Assembly: GCA_002430925.1 (NCBI GenBank)
Contig: DJDD01000185.1
Span: 1 to 9,324 of the forward strand
DNA: 9,324 nucleotides
Reading direction: 5' to 3'
DNA from: Flavobacteriales bacterium UBA5933
GTDB taxonomy: Bacteria > Bacteroidota > Bacteroidia > Flavobacteriales > Weeksellaceae
The notes under the pieces were generated by a model. It was given only the letters and a program-made list of their open reading frames with translations. It did no database searches and was not told where the DNA came from. This document shows positions 7,391 to 9,324 of this stretch, in pieces; position 1 is the stretch's first letter, and each line of letters starts with the position of its first letter. A program made the translations under genes and the position numbers.

Positions 7391-7421
7391 TATGAAAAAG
7401 CCATTAGCCTTTTATGTGATA

Positions 7422-7429
7422 CAAATGTA
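7422..7429 (-). promoter_or_regulatory. -7 promoter element of the candidate small RNA (TACATTTG)
   Basis: The minus strand reads TACATTTG, a perfect match to TAnnTTTG. It points toward the hairpin terminator about 55 bases away. A TTG -33 element is not visible; that position is occupied by the long A/T tracts at 7431-7483, which could act as an upstream activating tract. Confidence 0.5.
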
Positions 7430-7430
7430 A

Positions 7431-7483
7431 GGTAGTTTTTTGAAAAAAAAAATGTTTTTAAACTTTTTTTTTAAAAACCTATC
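7431..7483. repeat. Imperfect A/T inverted repeat with long A and T tracts
   Basis: A run of ten A's (7443-7452) pairs with nine T's (7464-7472) around GTTTTTAAAC (7454-7463), itself a short palindrome. Further pairing is possible between TTTTT (7437-7441) and AAAAA (7473-7477). This lies just upstream of the candidate small RNA promoter and about 75 bases upstream of the rpsF -33 element. It may be intrinsically curved DNA or an UP-like element. It forms part of the 348-base gene-free stretch 7290-7637, together with the promoters and small RNA listed here. Confidence 0.5.
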
Positions 7484-7516
7484 ACAAAAATTTTAACACT
7501 TTTATTAAACGGTTAT

Positions 7517-7540
7517 AAATCAGTAATTAATTGTTGATTT
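7517..7540. promoter_or_regulatory. Dyad-symmetric site upstream of the rpsF promoter
   Basis: AAATCA (7517-7522) and TGATTT (7535-7540) flank an AATTAATT centre (7525-7532). Ten of the twelve base pairs of the 24-bp dyad match. It ends 18 bases before the rpsF -33 element, a plausible place for an activator or operator. Such dyads also arise by chance in AT-rich DNA, so this is a weak call. Confidence 0.25.
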
Positions 7541-7558
7541 GTAAAATAAAAAAAATCA

Positions 7559-7591
7559 TTTGTATTATTAAAATTATTCTTGGTATATTTG
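7559..7591 (+). promoter_or_regulatory. Promoter of the rpsF-rpsR-rplI operon
   Basis: The -33 element TTTG (7559-7562) and the -7 element TATATTTG (7584-7591) both match the Bacteroidota housekeeping consensus exactly, with a 21-base spacer. Transcription should begin near 7598, giving an AT-rich leader of about 40 bases. The leader contains no Shine-Dalgarno site and no visible CCG loop like that of the known S6:S18 autoregulatory leader. Confidence 0.85.
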
Positions 7592-7637
7592 CACCTCGAA
7601 TTTTAGTATTAATAATAACTTATTAAAGTAGTTAAAA

Positions 7638-7985
7638 ATGACACATTACGAAACTGTTTTCATTTTGACTCCCGTTCTATCTGATTCTCAGGTAGAGGAA
7701 GCAGTTAATAAATTCAATGATTTTGTTACTGCTAACGGAGGAGAAATCGTTGCAAAAGAGAACTGGGGCTTAAAAAAATTAGCTTACCAAATCCAAAACA
7801 AAAGAAATGGATTCTACCACTTAGTAGAATTCAAAACTGAGAATGCTGAATTAGTATCTCAATTAGAAGTAGCTTACAAACGTGATGAGCGCGTTATTCG
7901 TTTCTTAACTGTGAAATTAGACAAACACGGAATCGAATGGGCAGAAAAACGTAGAACAAAATTAAAGTCTAACTCTAACAAATAA
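7638..7985 (+). CDS. rpsF: 30S ribosomal protein bS6
   Basis: bS6 is a small-subunit protein that binds 16S rRNA in the platform as a heterodimer with bS18. The 115-residue product has the family pattern from the first residues: MTHYETVFILTP, then GGEIVAKENWGLKKLAYQIQNKRNGFYHLVEF and a central KRDERVIRFLTVKL. A short basic tail (KRRTKLKSNSNK) closes it. The ATG at 7638 is the expected start. It is first in the operon, with rpsR beginning 7 bases after its stop. Like its two partners it uses more C-ending codons (TTC, TAC, AAC) than the HTTM or lipoprotein genes, fitting high expression. Confidence 0.98.
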   Translation: MTHYETVFILTPVLSDSQVEEAVNKFNDFVTANGGEIVAKENWGLKKLAYQIQNKRNGFYHLVEFKTENAELVSQLEVAYKRDERVIRFLTVKLDKHGIEWAEKRRTKLKSNSNK

Positions 7986-7992
7986 TCAAGCT

Positions 7993-8295
7993 ATGGCAAT
8001 TGACGATTTAGCAAAAAAAGCAGCTGGAGGTAGCGAATCAGAAATCCGTTATTTATCTCCTTTAGATATCGAAACACAATCAAATTCAAAATATTGTCGT
8101 TTCAAAAAATTTGGAATCAAATACGTTGACTATAAAGACGCTGATTTCTTAATTCAATTCGTGAATGAGCAAGGTAAAATCTTACCTCGTCGTTACACAG
8201 GAACTTCTTTAAAATACCAAAGAAAAGTTTCTAAAGCGATCAAAAGAGCTCGTCACTTAGCATTAATGCCATTCATTGGTGATCAATTAAAATAA
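7993..8295 (+). CDS. rpsR: 30S ribosomal protein bS18
   Basis: bS18 partners bS6 on the 30S platform. The 100-residue product has a variable N-terminus (about 1-24) followed by the strongly conserved core KYCRFKKFGIKYVDYKDADFL and ILPRRYTGTSLKYQRKVSKAIKRARHLALMPF, the usual signature of the family. The ATG at 7993 follows the rpsF stop by 7 bases, so the two genes are surely translated from one mRNA, giving matched amounts of the two partners. The N-terminal MAIDDLAKKA...GGSESE form resembles the Weeksellaceae proteins I remember rather than those of Flavobacterium. Confidence 0.98.
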   Translation: MAIDDLAKKAAGGSESEIRYLSPLDIETQSNSKYCRFKKFGIKYVDYKDADFLIQFVNEQGKILPRRYTGTSLKYQRKVSKAIKRARHLALMPFIGDQLK

Positions 8296-8317
8296 TAAAA
8301 CCTAAAATTAAATTATC

Positions 8318-8971
8318 ATGAACGTAATTTTAAGACAAGATGTAGAAGGTTTAGGTTTTGAATTTGAAGTTGTTTCAGTAAAACCTGGATACGCACGTAA
8401 CTTCTTAATCCCTCGTGGATTAGTGTCAGTTGCAACACCAAATAATGTAAAAGCTTTAAACGAAGTTTTAGAAACTCGTAAAGCTGAAGAAGCTTCATTA
8501 ATCGCTTCTGCAAAAGAAAAATCAGCTAAATTAGACGGTTTAGTTGTTAAAATTGAAGCTAAAGTTGGTTCTGGAGACAAATTATTTGGATCTGTTAACA
8601 ATGCTGATTTAGCTGAAGCTTTAGTTAAAGCTGGAGTAGAAATCGAAAAGAAAAATATCAAAATTCCTGGTAACACTATTAAGCGTTTAGGAAAATACGA
8701 AGCAAAAGTTCGTTTCCACAGAGAAGTTGAGGTAGATTACTCTTTCGAAATCGTTCCAGATGCTGCATCTATCAAAGCTGCTGAAGAAGCTGCTAAGACA
8801 AGAGCAGAATTAGCTAAATTAGATGCTGAAAAAGCGTCTAGAGCTAATACAGAAGAAGGTTCTTTCTTTAACTTCGATAACCCTATTTACGCTAACGATA
8901 AAAAAGCGAAAAAAGAGGAAGAAACAACTGAAGAAGTTGTTGCTGAAGAAGCTCCAAAAACTGAAGAATAA
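8318..8971 (+). CDS. rplI: 50S ribosomal protein bL9 with C-terminal extension
   Basis: bL9 binds 23S rRNA at the base of the L1 stalk and helps keep the reading frame. Residues 1-147 form the normal two-domain protein: the N-terminal rRNA-binding domain with VKPGYARNFLIPRGLV (21-36), the connecting helix (about 41-75), and the C-terminal domain with KVGSGDKLFGSVNNADLAEAL and IPGNTIKRLGKYEAKVRFH. The family usually ends near residue 150. Here 70 more residues follow: an Ala/Lys/Glu helical stretch (148-179), an aromatic patch GSFFNFDNPIYAN (181-193), and an acidic tail (199-217). The reading frame is unbroken and codon use does not change, so this is a real extension. It lies 22 bases after rpsR, and a terminator follows. 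Confidence 0.97.
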   Translation: MNVILRQDVEGLGFEFEVVSVKPGYARNFLIPRGLVSVATPNNVKALNEVLETRKAEEASLIASAKEKSAKLDGLVVKIEAKVGSGDKLFGSVNNADLAEALVKAGVEIEKKNIKIPGNTIKRLGKYEAKVRFHREVEVDYSFEIVPDAASIKAAEEAAKTRAELAKLDAEKASRANTEEGSFFNFDNPIYANDKKAKKEEETTEEVVAEEAPKTEE

Positions 8972-8990
8972 TCAATTATTCGATATAAAT

Positions 8991-9020
8991 AAAAACCTCG
9001 CAATTTTGCGAGGTTTTTTT
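8991..9020 (+). terminator. Terminator of the ribosomal protein operon
   Basis: A perfect 12-bp stem pairs 8991-9002 with 9007-9018 (core CCTCGCA/TGCGAGG) around an ATTT loop, and seven T's follow the G's on the right. It begins 19 bases after the rplI stop. The core CCTCGC is nearly the same as that of the candidate small RNA terminator. Confidence 0.92.
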
Positions 9021-9039
9021 ATGCTTATATTTTTTATTT

Positions 9040-9093
9040 TTTGGAACAAAGCGCAACATTAATGTTGCTTTCCTTACGATTTGTTATTCCAAA
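9040..9093. repeat. Nested inverted repeat downstream of the rplI terminator
   Basis: An outer inverted repeat pairs TTTGGAA and CAAA (9040-9050) with TTTG and TTCCAAA (9080-9093), with a 3-base bulge. Inside it is a perfect 16-bp palindrome GCAACATTAATGTTGC (9053-9068). A GGAATCCAACAAA motif at 9166-9178 is a variant copy of the outer arm. No T-run follows, so it is not a typical terminator. It is part of the gene-free end of the window (8972-9324). Confidence 0.5.
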
Positions 9094-9097
9094 GTAT

Positions 9098-9133
9098 CTA
9101 GCAAAAACAACTTTTTAAGGTTGTTTTTACTAG
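9098..9133. repeat. Imperfect hairpin with CTAG ends
   Basis: AAAAACAAC (9103-9111) pairs with GTTGTTTTT (9120-9128) around an 8-base loop. After one C/A mismatch the stem resumes with CTAG (9098-9101) and CTAG (9130-9133). Thirteen of fourteen positions pair. It lies 4 bases after the nested inverted repeat, and there is no downstream T-run to suggest termination. Confidence 0.5.
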
Positions 9134-9197
9134 CTAATCAGTTTTGTGAAAAATATTATTTTTTCGGAATCCAACAAACTTTTATTATAACTTATTA

Positions 9198-9223
9198 TGT
9201 CATTCTGAGCCTGTCAAAGAATC
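9198..9223. repeat. TGTCATTCTGAGC-type intergenic repeat, copy 1
   Basis: The sequence from 9198 begins TGTCATTCTGAGCC and ends AAAGAATC. This strongly resembles a short interspersed repeat that I recall being common between genes in Flavobacteriia (TGTCATTCTGAGC...GAAGAATC). ATTCT at 9202-9206 and AGAAT at 9218-9222 form short inverted ends. A second copy starts 97 bases later. The family identity is from memory, not from a search. Confidence 0.6.
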
Positions 9224-9253
9224 AATAAGTTCTTCAGTGTTTAAGTTCAGCGT

Positions 9254-9288
9254 AAAACTTAGAACTCAAAACTCATTACTTATAACTT
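9254..9288. repeat. Degenerate heptamer tandem repeat, five units
   Basis: Five successive 7-base units fit the pattern AxxACT(T/C): AAAACTT, AGAACTC, AAAACTC, ATTACTT, ATAACTT. The first A and the ACT are invariant in all units, and the pattern breaks on both sides (9247-9253 and 9289-9295). The array sits between the two TGTCATTC-type repeat copies. Confidence 0.65.
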
Positions 9289-9294
9289 ACCAAG

Positions 9295-9316
9295 TGTCAT
9301 TCAGAGCATTCTAAGA
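9295..9316. repeat. TGTCATTCTGAGC-type intergenic repeat, copy 2
   Basis: TGTCATTCAGAGC at 9295-9307 matches 12 of 13 bases of the copy at 9198-9210 in the same orientation. Its continuation ATTCTAAGA differs from copy 1. The window ends 8 bases later, so the element may extend further. Confidence 0.55.
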
Positions 9317-9324
9317 TAAAAACA

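Larger units (their letters stand above)
7335..7415 (-). ncRNA. Candidate small non-coding RNA between pepP and rpsF
   Basis: This is an inferred minus-strand transcript of about 80 bases. It starts a few bases after a TACATTTG promoter element (7422-7429) and ends at a GC-rich hairpin with a T-run (7335-7370). No coding gene on this strand could own that terminator: pepP starts 55 bases further on with its own -7 box, and rpsF is divergent. The body contains only a four-codon reading frame (ATG GCT TTT TCA TAG, 7403-7389), too short to call a gene, and a GGTT-rich array at 7371-7390. I recognise no Rfam family with confidence. It could instead be a pepP leader with an attenuator, but the separate pepP promoter makes an independent RNA more likely. 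Ends are estimates. Confidence 0.45.

Noticed and set aside
7392..7430. 12-codon reading frame on + (MKKPLAFYVIQM) after an AACC-rich stretch that resembles a flavobacterial translation start
   Set aside because: There is no + strand promoter upstream. The frame runs straight through the minus-strand TACATTTG element and stops at once, so it is better explained as the complement of the candidate small RNA.
7598..7637. S6:S18 autoregulatory leader upstream of rpsF
   Set aside because: The roughly 40-base leader is AT-rich and has no CCG-bearing apical loop or stable stem, so the known motif cannot be supported here.
8308..8676. 122-codon open frame on - across rplI
   Set aside because: It is a shadow of the conserved bL9 gene, with no promoter and no recognisable product.
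8823..9062. 79-codon open frame on + overlapping the end of rplI
   Set aside because: It is Lys/Leu repeats from an out-of-frame reading of the acidic tail and runs through the operon terminator.
9040..9133. Additional terminators after rplI
   Set aside because: The hairpins lack downstream T-runs and the operon already has a strong terminator at 8991-9020.
1..9324. CRISPR arrays, tRNA or rRNA genes, transposase or phage genes
   Set aside because: No evenly spaced repeats with unique spacers, no tRNA cloverleaf, no rRNA segments and no mobile-element proteins were seen on either strand.

Overview
This window is AT-rich chromosomal DNA that looks like a member of the Bacteroidota, class Flavobacteriia. 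Support comes from the proteins (glycine cleavage P-protein, bS6/bS18/bL9, aminopeptidase P), from start codons without Shine-Dalgarno sites, and from several perfect or near-perfect copies of the Bacteroidota -7 promoter element TAnnTTTG. The N-terminus of bS18 and the lengthened bL9 tail remind me of the Chryseobacterium/Empedobacter side of the class (Weeksellaceae). The genus is not established from sequence alone.

Layout. A possible gene tail on + (3-47) ends at a strong bidirectional hairpin terminator (65-98) that also serves gcvP, which fills 120-2975 on -. Diverging from gcvP is a small stand-alone HisE/MazG-type phosphohydrolase on + (3186-3506). It converges on a DCC-family thiol-disulfide oxidoreductase on - (3541-3939), with a hairpin in the shared 3' region. 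The DCC gene is divergent from a membrane protein of the HTTM / vitamin K-dependent gamma-carboxylase family (4012-5400), which is followed by a DUF2314 (YegJ-like) lipoprotein (5437-5943). A convergent terminator (5948-5980) separates these from an M24B aminopeptidase P on - (5985-7289). A 348-base non-coding region follows, and then the ribosomal protein operon rpsF-rpsR-rplI on + (7638-8971) with its terminator. The last 300 bases are non-coding and full of inverted and direct repeats.

How the genes relate. rpsF-rpsR-rplI is a conserved housekeeping operon with its own strong promoter. gcvP and pepP are monocistronic metabolic genes. The part with the most biological interest is the DCC/HTTM/DUF2314 neighbourhood. 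The HTTM protein keeps residues that align with the His160 and Lys218 active-site positions of human gamma-glutamyl carboxylase, and a CxxC redox protein sits head-to-head with it, which suggests (but does not prove) a quinone-linked redox module in the envelope.

The best candidate for something undescribed is a short non-coding transcription unit on - between pepP and rpsF. It has its own TACATTTG promoter element (7422-7429), about 80 transcribed bases containing a fourfold GGTT array, and its own hairpin/T-run terminator (7335-7370). The pepP promoter lies downstream of that terminator, so the unit looks independent rather than an attenuator. The 3' end of the window also has a five-unit heptamer tandem repeat between two direct copies of a TGTCATTCTGAGC-type repeat.
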